From assembly GCA_910586105.1 (NCBI GenBank), contig CAJUGU010000015.1, positions 1 through 43,662 on the forward strand: 43,662 nucleotides of DNA, in the 5' to 3' direction. How positions within the stretch are numbered: position 1 is the first letter of the stretch; each line of letters begins with the position of its first letter. The notes beneath the pieces are model-generated. The model was given only the letters and a program-made list of their open reading frames with translations. It searched no databases and had not been told where the DNA came from. The position numbers were made by a program, and so were the translations under genes. Below, one piece after another: positions 33,262 to 41,400 of this stretch. This DNA is from an uncultured Eubacteriales bacterium (lineage in GTDB: Bacteria; Bacillota; Clostridia; Oscillospirales; Butyricicoccaceae).

Positions 33262-33903
33262 GTGCAATTCGCGATCTTTGATATGGACGGTACGCTGGTC
33301 GATTCCATGCCCGCATGGAACACGCTTGGCGCAGATTTTTTGCGGGAACAGGGCATCACGCCGCCCGAAGACCTGCACGAGCAGACCGCGCGGCTGACCA
33401 TGCTGGAATGCGGGGAATTTGCACGGAAACTGGGGGTGTCCGGCACGGCCGAGGAGATCGCGCAGGCGCTGACCGCAAAAATGGAACGCCAGTACCGCGA
33501 AACGATCCCGGCGCGGGAAGGCGTGCAGGCGTATCTGGCGCGCTGCCAGGGGGCCGGGGTGCGGATGTGCGTTGCGACCGCGACCGACCGCACGCTTGCC
33601 GAGCAATGCCTTGCGCGCCTCGGGCTGTTGGAATATTTCGCGTTCGTGGTAAGCTGCGAGGACATCGGGAAAACGAAAACCTCGCCGGAGATCTACCAGA
33701 TCGCTGCCGGACGCCTTGGCGCACAGCCCGGGCAGACGGTCGTATTCGAGGACGTGCTTTATCCGGCGCAAACCGCGAAACGGGCGGGTTTCCGAGTCGT
33801 CGGGGTTTATGACCCGGCTTCCGGCGAGGCGAACGCACAGGCGCTGCGGGCGCACTGCGAACGTTTCGTAGAAGATTGGCGCGATCAGCCGCCGCTCCCC
33901 TGA
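33262..33903 (+). CDS. HAD hydrolase, phosphoglycolate-phosphatase/beta-PGM-like (subfamily IA)
   Basis: 213 residues from GTG 33262 (GGAGGGG 6 bases upstream). Motif I AIFDMDGTLVDS (D7, D9), motif II VATATDRT, motif III lysine in GKTKTSPEIYQ, motif IV VFEDVLYPAQTAKRAG. The helical C1 cap lies between about 15 and 85. Typical substrates are small phosphosugars or phosphoglycolate; the real one is not readable. In motif IV the usual ED(S/V) acid pair is present. Its own promoter drives it, and a hairpin CCGCCGCTC/GAGCGGCGG (33889-33910) overlaps the stop codon. Confidence 0.9.
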   Translation: MQFAIFDMDGTLVDSMPAWNTLGADFLREQGITPPEDLHEQTARLTMLECGEFARKLGVSGTAEEIAQALTAKMERQYRETIPAREGVQAYLARCQGAGVRMCVATATDRTLAEQCLARLGLLEYFAFVVSCEDIGKTKTSPEIYQIAAGRLGAQPGQTVVFEDVLYPAQTAKRAGFRVVGVYDPASGEANAQALRAHCERFVEDWRDQPPLP

Positions 33904-33910
33904 GCGGCGG
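33889..33910. terminator. GC hairpin overlapping the HAD stop codon
   Basis: A perfect 9-bp stem (33889-33897/33902-33910), 4-base loop, no T-run. A weak terminator or 3'-end stabiliser. Confidence 0.45.
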
Positions 33911-34033
33911 ACACGTTCCGGAACCAAACGGAGATCCGTTGCTGCGATCGCATTGCCCGGGATGCTGCGGCACGGATATGGCGGCGGGGGATAGGCGTCC
34001 TGAGATTTTCCGCGCCGCAGGCAGAACCTTTGC

Positions 34034-34062
34034 TTGCGTTTCGCGGCGGTACGTGTTACGAT
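34034..34062 (+). promoter_or_regulatory. Extended -10 promoter of the small lipoprotein gene
   Basis: TTGCGT (34034-34039), 17 bases, TACGAT (34057-34062) preceded by TGT. Confidence 0.6.
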
Positions 34063-34094
34063 AAGGGTAGACCAACCGCAAAGGAGTTAAACCA

Positions 34095-34724
34095 ATGAAG
34101 CGAGTTTTTGCACTGCTGTGTGCATTATTTTGTATCGTCCAGCTTTCCGGGTGCGAGCAGGTCGCCGACCTGCTGAAGCCCGACCTGGCCAACCCGCTGC
34201 CAGAGCAGTCCACGGAGGAGGAGCCCGAAGAGCCCGCAGAACCGGAAGGTTCAAAGGCGGTGACGCTGGTCTTTGCGCATGCGATCGACGAAGGGCGCGC
34301 CGCATTGTTGGAAGCCGCGCAGCAGATCGCGGATGCGGAAGGGTACACCCTGTCGACCGTCGAAACGCTGGGGCGGCAAGACCTGCAAAGCCGGTTCGTG
34401 GAGCTGGCGCGCGACGCCGGGGAACAGGTCATCCTGATCGAGCTGATCAGCGCGGAGGAAGGGCTTGAGATCGCAAGAGCGGCAGGCGATATGGCGGTCG
34501 TATTTTTGGACGTGCAGCCGAGCAGCCATTCGGCGCTGGGAAAGCGCGCGATCTACGTCGGCAATCCGGAAGGCGGCGGGGAATCGTATCTGCGTTTGAC
34601 CGGCCGGACGGCGATGCGCGCAGCGCATAATCTGGTCATGGAGGAAGCCGCGGATAAGGACACCGAATTGAAGCTGTCCGGGAATAAGATCACGGTACCG
34701 GCGGACGGCGTGCTCCCGGTTTAA
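34095..34724 (+). CDS. Lipoprotein with a sugar-binding-protein-like half domain
   Basis: 209 residues; AAAGGAG precedes ATG 34095. The lipoprotein signal ends QLSGC (C20), then an acidic Pro/Glu linker to about 55. The remainder (VTLVFAHAIDEGRAALLEAAQQIADAEGYTL, QSRFVELARDAGEQVILIELISAEEG, MAVVFLDVQPSSHSALG, IYVGNPEGGGESYLRLTG) follows the N-terminal lobe of type I periplasmic binding proteins of the ribose/LacI class but lacks the second lobe. It may be a half-length sensor or a decayed binding protein. No transporter lies beside it. Confidence 0.75.
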   Translation: MKRVFALLCALFCIVQLSGCEQVADLLKPDLANPLPEQSTEEEPEEPAEPEGSKAVTLVFAHAIDEGRAALLEAAQQIADAEGYTLSTVETLGRQDLQSRFVELARDAGEQVILIELISAEEGLEIARAAGDMAVVFLDVQPSSHSALGKRAIYVGNPEGGGESYLRLTGRTAMRAAHNLVMEEAADKDTELKLSGNKITVPADGVLPV

Positions 34725-34740
34725 CAGGCTGGTATCCCCA

Positions 34741-34762
34741 TGCGGCGGCCCGCTCCGCCGCA
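34741..34762. terminator. GC hairpin after the lipoprotein gene
   Basis: TGCGGCGG pairs with CCGCCGCA (34741-34748/34755-34762) without a T-run; a possible weak terminator. Confidence 0.4.
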
Positions 34763-34885
34763 AGCCCCCAAGCCAATGCCGCCGCTGGCCGCGCGATCCG
34801 GTCGGGAAGCTCTGCCAGGCCGTCGATGCGCATACGGTTCGGCGCCGTCGTTTTTCCGCGAAAACGCAGGATCGTTGTCCAGCGA

Positions 34886-34935
34886 GTACGATTTATCGTA
34901 CACCTGTTTTGTTAAAATGAAACTACGACAAAACA
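34886..34935 (+). promoter_or_regulatory. Two inverted repeats ahead of the RNR-tail-like peptide gene
   Basis: GTACGAT/ATCGTAC (34886-34892/34895-34901) is a perfect 7+7 dyad with a 2-base gap. TGTTTTGT/ACAAAACA (34905-34912/34928-34935) is a second, ending at the ribosome site. A -10-like TAAAAT lies at about 34913-34918. The first dyad would overlap the -35 and is a candidate operator; it does not match the NrdR box. Confidence 0.45.
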
Positions 34936-34949
34936 AAGGAGGCGACGGC

Positions 34950-35096
34950 ATGAAACAACAACAAGACCGTACCGGGGAAGGCGTGCCTTTTGAACGCATC
35001 CGGCGGATCACCGGTTATCTGGTCGGTTCGCTCGACCGTTGGAGCAACGCCAAACGCGCGGAAGAACGCGACCGCGTCAAGCATTCGGTCAAATAG
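34950..35096 (+). CDS. Small protein resembling the class III ribonucleotide reductase C-terminal glycyl-radical tail
   Basis: 48 residues from ATG 34950, with a near-perfect AAAGGAGG 7 bases upstream. The core FERIRRITGYLVGSLDRWSN followed by AKRAEERDRVKH mirrors the end of anaerobic (class III) NrdD, whose glycyl radical glycine sits in an R-I-T/C-G-Y context. It fits the glycyl-radical signature pattern apart from Thr where Cys/Ser/Ala is usual, a Thr also found in many NrdD. No nrdD or nrdG is in the window. It could be a spare-part peptide like YfiD/GrcA, or a small protein that merely shares the motif. It stands alone between a dyad-rich promoter region and a very strong terminator. Confidence 0.7.
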   Translation: MKQQQDRTGEGVPFERIRRITGYLVGSLDRWSNAKRAEERDRVKHSVK

Positions 35097-35125
35097 CAAC
35101 GCAACCTTTCATCCGCATCCAGCCG

Positions 35126-35170
35126 AAACCGGCGCGGAAGGGCAGTCGAACGCCCTTCCGCGCCGGTTTT
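35126..35170 (+). terminator. Very strong terminator of the small RNR-tail gene
   Basis: A perfect 18-bp stem (35126-35143/35152-35169) with an 8-base loop, three A before and four T after. Confidence 0.85.
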
Positions 35171-35348
35171 CGGTTTGGACGCCTCCGGCTGACGGCGCCC
35201 CCCTCCCCGGAGACGCTCCCCGATCCGTGGGCGCGCCCGCCGTCTGATCCGGCGGCGCTTCAGTTCAACGTAAATAAAACGTCAAGACCGGGAACCCTCC
35301 GGCGTGCTGAAACGAATGCATCAAAACGGAAAAGGAGGCTTTCCCACC

Positions 35349-35520
35349 ATGGGCGCTTACACGATCGAGACCCATGCATTGGTGTAAATGCTACGGGGAA
35401 CAAAAAAGCGTCCATGCGCTTGACCTGCAACATCCGGCCGGGACGCATTTACGGACTGCTCGGGCGCAATGAGGCCGCTCAGACCACGGCCATGCGGATG
35501 CTGCTTGGCCTTTCGCAACC
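35349..35520 (+). pseudogene. Decayed ABC transporter ATP-binding fragment
   Basis: GGAGG precedes ATG 35349, which reads MGAYTIETHAL and then hits a stop. The other frames continue the same protein as KCYGEQKSVHALDL and NIRPGRIYGLLGRN with TTAMRMLLGLSQPTS, so at least two frameshifts are needed. The Walker A has become GRNEAAQTT, losing the glycines and the lysine of GRNGAGKTT. The sequence stops abruptly at about 35520, where a DUF3847 fragment begins on the other strand. The ancestor resembled bacitracin/lantibiotic-type exporters. Confidence 0.75.
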
Positions 35521-35700
35521 CACATCTGCGCCACGGGTGATAAGCCGATGGTCGCGCTTCTTTCTCTCCCCCTCGGCGCAGTAGCGGATGCGGTTCTCCA
35601 ACCGCTGGCATTGATGCCGGTACTGTTCCCGTTTGATAACGGCCTCGTTGCGTTCTTTTTGCAGTTCTTCTTGTGATTTTTTTATTGTGCGGACCGCCTT
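35521..35700 (-). pseudogene. DUF3847-family fragment from an integrative element
   Basis: The minus strand reads EELQKERNEAVIKREQYRHQ, then CQRLENRIRYCAEGERKKRDHRLITRGADV. This is the DUF3847 pattern (coiled coil, R-EN-R-Y, R-K-R-H-LI-RGA) of proteins encoded just ahead of relaxases in clostridial conjugative elements. It breaks off after RGA and no relaxase follows. An ATG is not visible in frame. On the minus strand a TGACCG/CGGTCA hairpin with seven T (35716-35756) precedes it. Confidence 0.65.
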
Positions 35701-35715
35701 AATTTTAAATTTCAG

Positions 35716-35756
35716 AAAAAAATGACCGCCTTACCCACAGGAGTAAAACGGTCAAA
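35716..35756 (-). terminator. Hairpin with T7 inside the mobile-element scar
   Basis: On the minus strand TGACCG pairs with CGGTCA, with an inner TTAC/GTAA pair, then seven T. It would terminate the small minus-strand frame at 35768-35956. Confidence 0.6.
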
Positions 35757-35767
35757 GGGGACAATGT

Positions 35768-35956
35768 TCAGTTCCCCGCAGGGGCGGGGATCGCCGCGAA
35801 GCGGCGCAAGGAGCGGCAGCCCCTTGTACGGAGCGTAGCGACGCCCACCGGACCGGCAATCACCGCACCCGGAACGGCTTTTTTACCGCTGAATCCGCCT
35901 GTACGTTCACTGACTGCATTGAGAAACCCCATTCGGCATTTGGGACGCATATCCAT
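35768..35956 (-). CDS. Possible small protein within the element scar
   Basis: 62 residues; AGGAGAG lies 7 bases upstream of the ATG and a terminator follows. The first 38 residues (CRMGFLNAVSERTGGFSGKK) look coding; the C-terminal part (LRTRGCRSLRRFAAIPAPAGN) is low-complexity sequence from hairpin DNA. It is probably a remnant leader ORF of the element. No family is recognised. Confidence 0.3.
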   Translation of the reverse strand: MDMRPKCRMGFLNAVSERTGGFSGKKAVPGAVIAGPVGVATLRTRGCRSLRRFAAIPAPAGN

Positions 35957-36137
35957 AATAAAACTCTCCTGTCATGATAGATATCTTCCCGCAAGTTCTT
36001 GATAAAAGCCCCTGTTTCTTCAAGGACAGATGATATCTGCAATCGTGCGAGCGTTCAGAAATATTGTGGCAGCCTCTCTTTCCGTTCCGGAACTACATAC
36101 AGCCCTGGCCAGTCCTGCCCTTTTTTCAAAATTTTCC

Positions 36138-37790
36138 TCAAGCCGCCTTGTTGAAGCCGGTTTCAGCGAAGATGTCGAAGGCGGGGGAGTCAGGTGTCTT
36201 TATGGTTGTGACGGCGCCGATGTAGTTGTTGGAAAATATCACCGTCATCGCATACTGAACCCCATTGCTGTCGGAGCCGGAGAGTACCACGTTGTCGGTG
36301 TCGGGGAGAAATGCATTATTCTTTTTCACCTGGCAGGGGCCCGTGTACAAAGAGACCGGCTCGCCGAACTCGCTCACAATGAAGGGCAACTCTCCGCCCT
36401 CCTCCGCCGGGGCGGCGGTCCAGAAGACCTGACCATCGGCGAGATAGAAGTCGGAAATGAAGCGTCCCCACTCGCCCTCGAATACACCGCAGTAGGGCAC
36501 GAAGGGGGCTAGGGCCGGGGCGGGATCCTCCAGCTGCTGGGAGAGCGGGTTACTGTTCGCCAGGGCGGAGGCAGAGGGGGCGGCCACATCAGGCCCGCCG
36601 GTGTAGATGTTCTTCACCAGCTCGTACTGCTCCGAGAAGTCCCCAAAGACCACGTTCCGCGGGCTTCCGTCCAGACAGAGGGCGAAAGGGGAGAGGAAGA
36701 CGTAGGCCTCGCCGTCCTTGGCGGGCACAGCATACCCAAAGCCCGCCTCGTACAAAACGCCAATCTGGGGCTTGTCGCGGGTAATCTGACGGCCCCGGAA
36801 ATAGCAGTTGATGACCTTGGAGTCGGCTTCCATGTTGGCTCTCAGGATGTAATCCTGCTGGTCCTTGCTGATGGAGTCCCAGAGACCGGGGTTGTTTCTG
36901 AATTCGGTCATGTCGTAGGTTTTGCCGCCCTTTTTATGGGATTCGTAGAAGAAGTCGCCGTAGTGATAATCCTCGGCATCACTCACGCCATCGGGTCCCC
37001 AACTGGTGTCGTAATAGCCGCCCTGGCCGGAGAGGATGGTGTAGACCGTTTCGGTGGATCCGGCGTAGAGGTCGAAAATCTCCTGGGGATCCAGATAGGC
37101 AATGGGGGCGGTGTAGTCGCCCTCTTTCCTGCCGTTGTCCTGGAACTTCAGGGGGGTACACAGGACATCGGCCAGGTAGTCCAGGTTCCCGGCGTCCCGG
37201 TATGCCTCTGCCGCCCGGACAAAGAGCTCCCGAACCTCCGATTCGGTGTAGATGCCAGTAATCTGGTAAAAATCGCTGCAACGCTGGTTTTGGTTCTGGA
37301 TTTCCCCGGCGGCGTTGTTCATGTCCTTGGCGGCCTCGAAGACGCTTTTAGGATCCGCCGAATCCATCAAGGCTAAGGTGCGCTCTTTATCCGCAGTATA
37401 GTAAGTTGCCGCCGTACTCCGGATGTTCTCGTCCTCATACTCGGCCTTGCCCAGAAGGTAGAGGATGCTGTTGACTTGGTCGTCTGTGGTTTCACCGGAG
37501 TCAACCAACTCCGCAAAGGCACGGGCCAGGTCCTCCTGGAAGTATTTCTGGTTCCGCACAGTGTCGAGGCACTCCGACCAGGTTTTGAAGCGTTCGTTGT
37601 TCCCGAGAGAGTTGTCCTCGTCCAACAGGGTTCTGATGACGTAGACGGCGTTTTGATGGACAACCTGCAACCTGTGGAGGAAGAACGCGCCGATGCCCAG
37701 AGCCACGAGGGTCAGGATGATGATGCCTATTTTTTTCCTGCCCCTACCGGAGCCCCTGTCTCCGCTGTTTTTCCGCTTCTGTTCGTTCAT
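36138..37790 (-). CDS. Membrane-anchored protein of unknown function, probably acquired
   Basis: 550 residues from ATG 37790 (AAAGGAGG 7 bases upstream). The N-terminus is Lys/Arg-rich and cytosolic (NEQKRKNSGDRGSGRGRKK), then one helix (IGIIILTLVALGIGAFFL, about 20-38) and a large extracellular part. Residues about 45-215 are helical repeats, as in TPR-like scaffolds (ARAFAELVDSG, ELFVRAAEAYRDAGNLDYLADVL); about 215-550 are mixed with no recognised domain. Codons favour GCC, CCC, ACC, CGG and GAG, unlike the GCG/CCG/CGC-rich neighbours. It lies beside the mobile-element scar, and both facts suggest transfer from another clostridium. Confidence 0.75.
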   Translation of the reverse strand: MNEQKRKNSGDRGSGRGRKKIGIIILTLVALGIGAFFLHRLQVVHQNAVYVIRTLLDEDNSLGNNERFKTWSECLDTVRNQKYFQEDLARAFAELVDSGETTDDQVNSILYLLGKAEYEDENIRSTAATYYTADKERTLALMDSADPKSVFEAAKDMNNAAGEIQNQNQRCSDFYQITGIYTESEVRELFVRAAEAYRDAGNLDYLADVLCTPLKFQDNGRKEGDYTAPIAYLDPQEIFDLYAGSTETVYTILSGQGGYYDTSWGPDGVSDAEDYHYGDFFYESHKKGGKTYDMTEFRNNPGLWDSISKDQQDYILRANMEADSKVINCYFRGRQITRDKPQIGVLYEAGFGYAVPAKDGEAYVFLSPFALCLDGSPRNVVFGDFSEQYELVKNIYTGGPDVAAPSASALANSNPLSQQLEDPAPALAPFVPYCGVFEGEWGRFISDFYLADGQVFWTAAPAEEGGELPFIVSEFGEPVSLYTGPCQVKKNNAFLPDTDNVVLSGSDSNGVQYAMTVIFSNNYIGAVTTIKTPDSPAFDIFAETGFNKAA

Positions 37791-37874
37791 GCCGATACCT
37801 CCTTTGAATATTGTGCGGCTTGGTCTTTCCCGTTCACCGTCCATCCGTTATGGATACGGGTTCTCAGCTTCGCC

Positions 37875-37902
37875 ATAATATGTACTTTTCTGAAAAATAC
37901 AA
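37875..37902 (-). promoter_or_regulatory. Promoter candidate of the unknown membrane-anchored gene
   Basis: On the minus strand TTGTAT (37897-37902), 16 bases, TATTAT (37875-37880), 85 bases ahead of ATG 37790. Confidence 0.5.
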
Positions 37903-38444
37903 GCCAATTCACACATAAAATTGGAATACCACACAAACCGCCTGTTTTCAATCCCTCGACCGAAATTTTTCAGAAGAGAAATCGGCTTACAGGAAAGTAT
38001 ACCTTCCTGCAAATCACCGAACATATTTTGTATAAATAGAATATCACAGAAAGCGACTTTTTACAAGGACATTTTTTCAAAAATAAGCGTTTCAAACCGC
38101 CTTGCAGAAATGCATACCTATTTGCATGCGCGCCGCCAAGGTATGATCCAACCGGGCTGGAAAAGCAAAATACGCGTTGAGATCGGGAGGTGATACATCG
38201 TTCCGCGCGCGGCAGCATGGCAAAAACGCAGGCCACAGCCCTTTGAGATCTTGCAAACATCCACATATAAAAGGGAGGCGATGCAGAAGCGTCTGTGCAA
38301 AGACGCTGACCGGATCATCACGGGGCCGGGCCCCGTACAATATAAGCGCCTGCCGCGCCGGGGAGGCCGGGCGGGATGCCGACCGCAGACCGCCACCCCC
38401 CCGGGTGCGGCATGCCCTTATGCAAAAATTGGAGGAGTGAGATC
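37903..38444 (+). other. Long non-coding region and leader ahead of the GH28 surface protein
   Basis: About 540 bases with no convincing gene. The first ~230 bases are AT-rich, unlike the window, and hold no clear promoter hexamers. The last ~150 contain AGCGTCT/AGACGCT (38288-38294/38301-38307) and ACGGGGC/GCCCCGT (38320-38326/38330-38336) hairpins. They are probably the structured 5' leader of the surface protein. No known riboswitch class was matched. Confidence 0.4.
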
Positions 38445-41400
38445 ATGCATATGAAAGCAAATGTTTTCCGGAGGAAAGCATTCGGCAGGATCCTGTCATG
38501 GTTCCTGGTACTGACCATGCTTTTCGGCATTATGATACCGGGCGCCGCTGCGGTGGACACAGCAGCCGGGGCGTCGGTATATGACGATATTGCCGGGCAT
38601 TGGGCGGAAGAATTAACGATGCGATGGAGCAGCTACGGGCTGGTTTCCGGCTATAACGGTAAATTCCGCCCGGATGCGCCCATCACCAGAGGCGAAAGCG
38701 CGCAGATCATTTCCCAGCTGCTTGGCCTGTCCAAGCGCGCGGAAAATACCTTCGCAGACCTGAGCGCAAGCGACTGGCAGGCGGATCCCGTACTGAAATG
38801 CGTCCAGGCCGGTTATCTGGCGGGGAGCGGCGGCAATGTCAATGCGTCGCGGAACATTACCCGTCAGGAAGCGATGGCGCTTTTGGGGCGGGCCCTTCAG
38901 GTAGAGCCGGACGCCTCCCCCGATCTGTCGCGTTTCCGCGATGGCGGGCGCGTGGACGATTGGGCCGCAGGAATGATCTCAGCGATGGCGAAGCGGGGCA
39001 TGGTCTCCGGCAAGAGCGGCGGGCTGTTGGATCCGCAGGCTCTTCTGACCCGCGCGGAGATCCTCGCCATGCTGAACACCGTGAGCACCTACATCAACAA
39101 GCCGGGCGAATACGCGCTCAACGGCGGCATTGCAATCGTAGCGTCGAAGGGCGTCAAGCTGACCGGCAGCGCGGACGTCCTGATCGTCGCGCAGGGCGCA
39201 GGCGCGGGCGATCTGACGCTGAACGGCGTGACCTGCGGCTCGATGGCGGTTTCCGCCGATCATATCGATATCCTGCTGAGCGGCGGCAGCCGTGTGACCG
39301 GGATCGACGTGACGAAGGGGACGGTCGGGGTCGATATCACGATCGAGAAAAATTCGTCCGCCGGGAACATCAACCGCGAGCCGGATACGCAGGTACATCA
39401 GCCGGACGAGCCCGAAACACCGGAGAACAAGGAAGAAGATAAAAAGCCGGCAGGCAGCATTGGCGGCGGCAGCAGCGGCGGCGGCAACCGTCCCAAGCCC
39501 ACGCCTACGCCCGACCCCACCCCCGAACCGGAGGAACCGGCGATCTTTGCACTGAACTTTACCTCCTATCCGATGCCGCTGGGCTCCGGCATTGCCGCGC
39601 TGACGCCCGTGATCGGGGACGGCTACAGCGGCGAGATCGAGTGGAGCGTGGAGGATCCCGAGATCGCAGGGATCCGAGCGGATTCGGATTCACAGGACGG
39701 CGCGGTCTATGAAACGAAAGCGACCGGCGTGACCAATGCTGTCGCTACGCTGAAGGCGGACAACGGGGAGACCTATACCGCAAAATGCCAGCTGGTGGTC
39801 ATTGACCCCTATGACGAGACGACCCCGCTGTACGTGCAGCTCAATACCAACCGCCTGCGGCTGGCTCCAGGGCAGTCAGCCGGGCTGAAAAACTTCATCT
39901 ATCCGGAGCAGGTCCTGACGGACCTCTCGCTGAAGGGTACGCTCGACACCCGCGTGACGTATACCAGCGAAGACCCGTCGGTCGCGACGGTCGATGGAGC
40001 CGGTAACGTGACCGCCGTCGGCGCGGCGGGCAGCAAGACCACGATCACCGTCGAGACTGCGGTCTCGGGGCGCAAAGACATCTGCGAGGTCGAGATCGTC
40101 GAAGCGGCGGGCCCCGCCCCGGCGGCGGTCGGCGGGGCGTTCACCATGACGGTGGGCGAAATCAAAGCGCTCGCAAGCGCGTTCGGCACGGACGTGCAAT
40201 GGACTTCCTCCAACCCGTTCATCGCCTGCGTAGACGCATCCGGCAAGGTGACGGCGCAGTCCCGTTCCTCCTCCCTGTTTGCTTTGGGGAGCGGTCGCGC
40301 GGACGTCCGTTCGGATCCGGATAAGCAGACCGTAGAGGTCTATGCGACGAGCGCCAGCGGCGCGGTGGAGACCTTCACGGTCAAGGTCGAGCCGGAGGCG
40401 GCGCAGCCGGTTTCCGTTCATGTGAACAAATCGGAGATCGTTATCCCCGCGGGCGATACCCGCAGCATCACTGCCGTTGTGGCCCCGGCGTATATCCTGA
40501 ACAACAACGGCGAATACGTTTCGTGGACAAGCTCCAACAGCGGCGTCGTTTCCGTGGAGCGCCATGCGGCGAATGTGTTCGGCGCGGACGAAGTCGTGCT
40601 GCGCGGCAACTCCGCCGGTACGGCGACCGTCACCGCCTCCACGGCAAACGGCCGGAAGGCGACCTGCACCGTCCGAGTAACGGACGGCGCGCTCCAGGTA
40701 TCCTCCATCGGCCTGGAAAGCTCAAAGACGATCGCGATCGATCAGGCGCTGCCGCTGCAATACCACGTCAACAGCGACGCCGCCGATCCAACGCTGATCT
40801 GGCTGTGCCCGGACCGCACCGTCGCGACCGTCGACCGGGAAGGCAACGTGATGGGTTATCAGGAAGGCCGCGTGGAAATCTATGCGTTCGCGAAGGATTC
40901 TCTCACAAACGAGCAGCGGGAAACGCTGGCCGAGCTGGGCGAGCTGCGGCAGATTGCCGGCGCGGATGCGGAGCAGCTGGATGAACTGCTGGCCAGCAAG
41001 AACGTTGTATATGACGCCTGCGCCCTGACGGTGGCGAACGAATCCATTTACCTGCGTAACCTGCACGCCCCCGAGGAAGCGGTGACGGCAAACTCCGTCA
41101 ACCTGCTGTGGAACCGCGCTTCCCTCTATTACGCGGAGGATTTCGACCACTACGAGGTCACGGTCAACGGCAAGAAAAACGCCGAAACCGAAAAGCTCGG
41201 CCATACGGTCAAGGGGCTTTCCCCCTCCACCCGGTATACCTTCCGCGTGGAGGTCTATTTGAAAGGCCAGAGCCATCCGGAGCATGCCGAAACCGTCACC
41301 GTGACCACAAAGGCTGCGGGGAAGGTGCTGGACGTCATGGATTACGGCGCGGCGGGCGACGGTTCTACACTGGATACCTATGCCATCCAGTCCGCGATCG

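Larger units (their letters stand above)
35349..36060. mobile_element. Scar of a decayed integrative/conjugative element
   Basis: The 1.04-kb gap 35097-36137 holds a dead ABC ATPase fragment (+), a truncated DUF3847 (-), a terminator-like hairpin and two overlapping small minus-strand frames. Around 36010-36050 the minus strand reads NARTIADII in one frame and SSVLEETGAFIKNLREDIYH in the next, as in a frameshifted gene. No integrase, relaxase or attachment repeats were found. Confidence 0.5.

Noticed and set aside
34886..34912. NrdR-box candidates before the RNR-tail-like peptide
   Set aside because: The dyads (GTACGAT/ATCGTAC and TGTTTTGT/ACAAAACA) do not match the ACACWATATWTTGT-type NrdR consensus and lack its paired spacing.
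38150..38440. A c-di-GMP or other riboswitch in the GH28 leader
   Set aside because: Hairpins are present but the conserved cores of known riboswitch classes are not seen.
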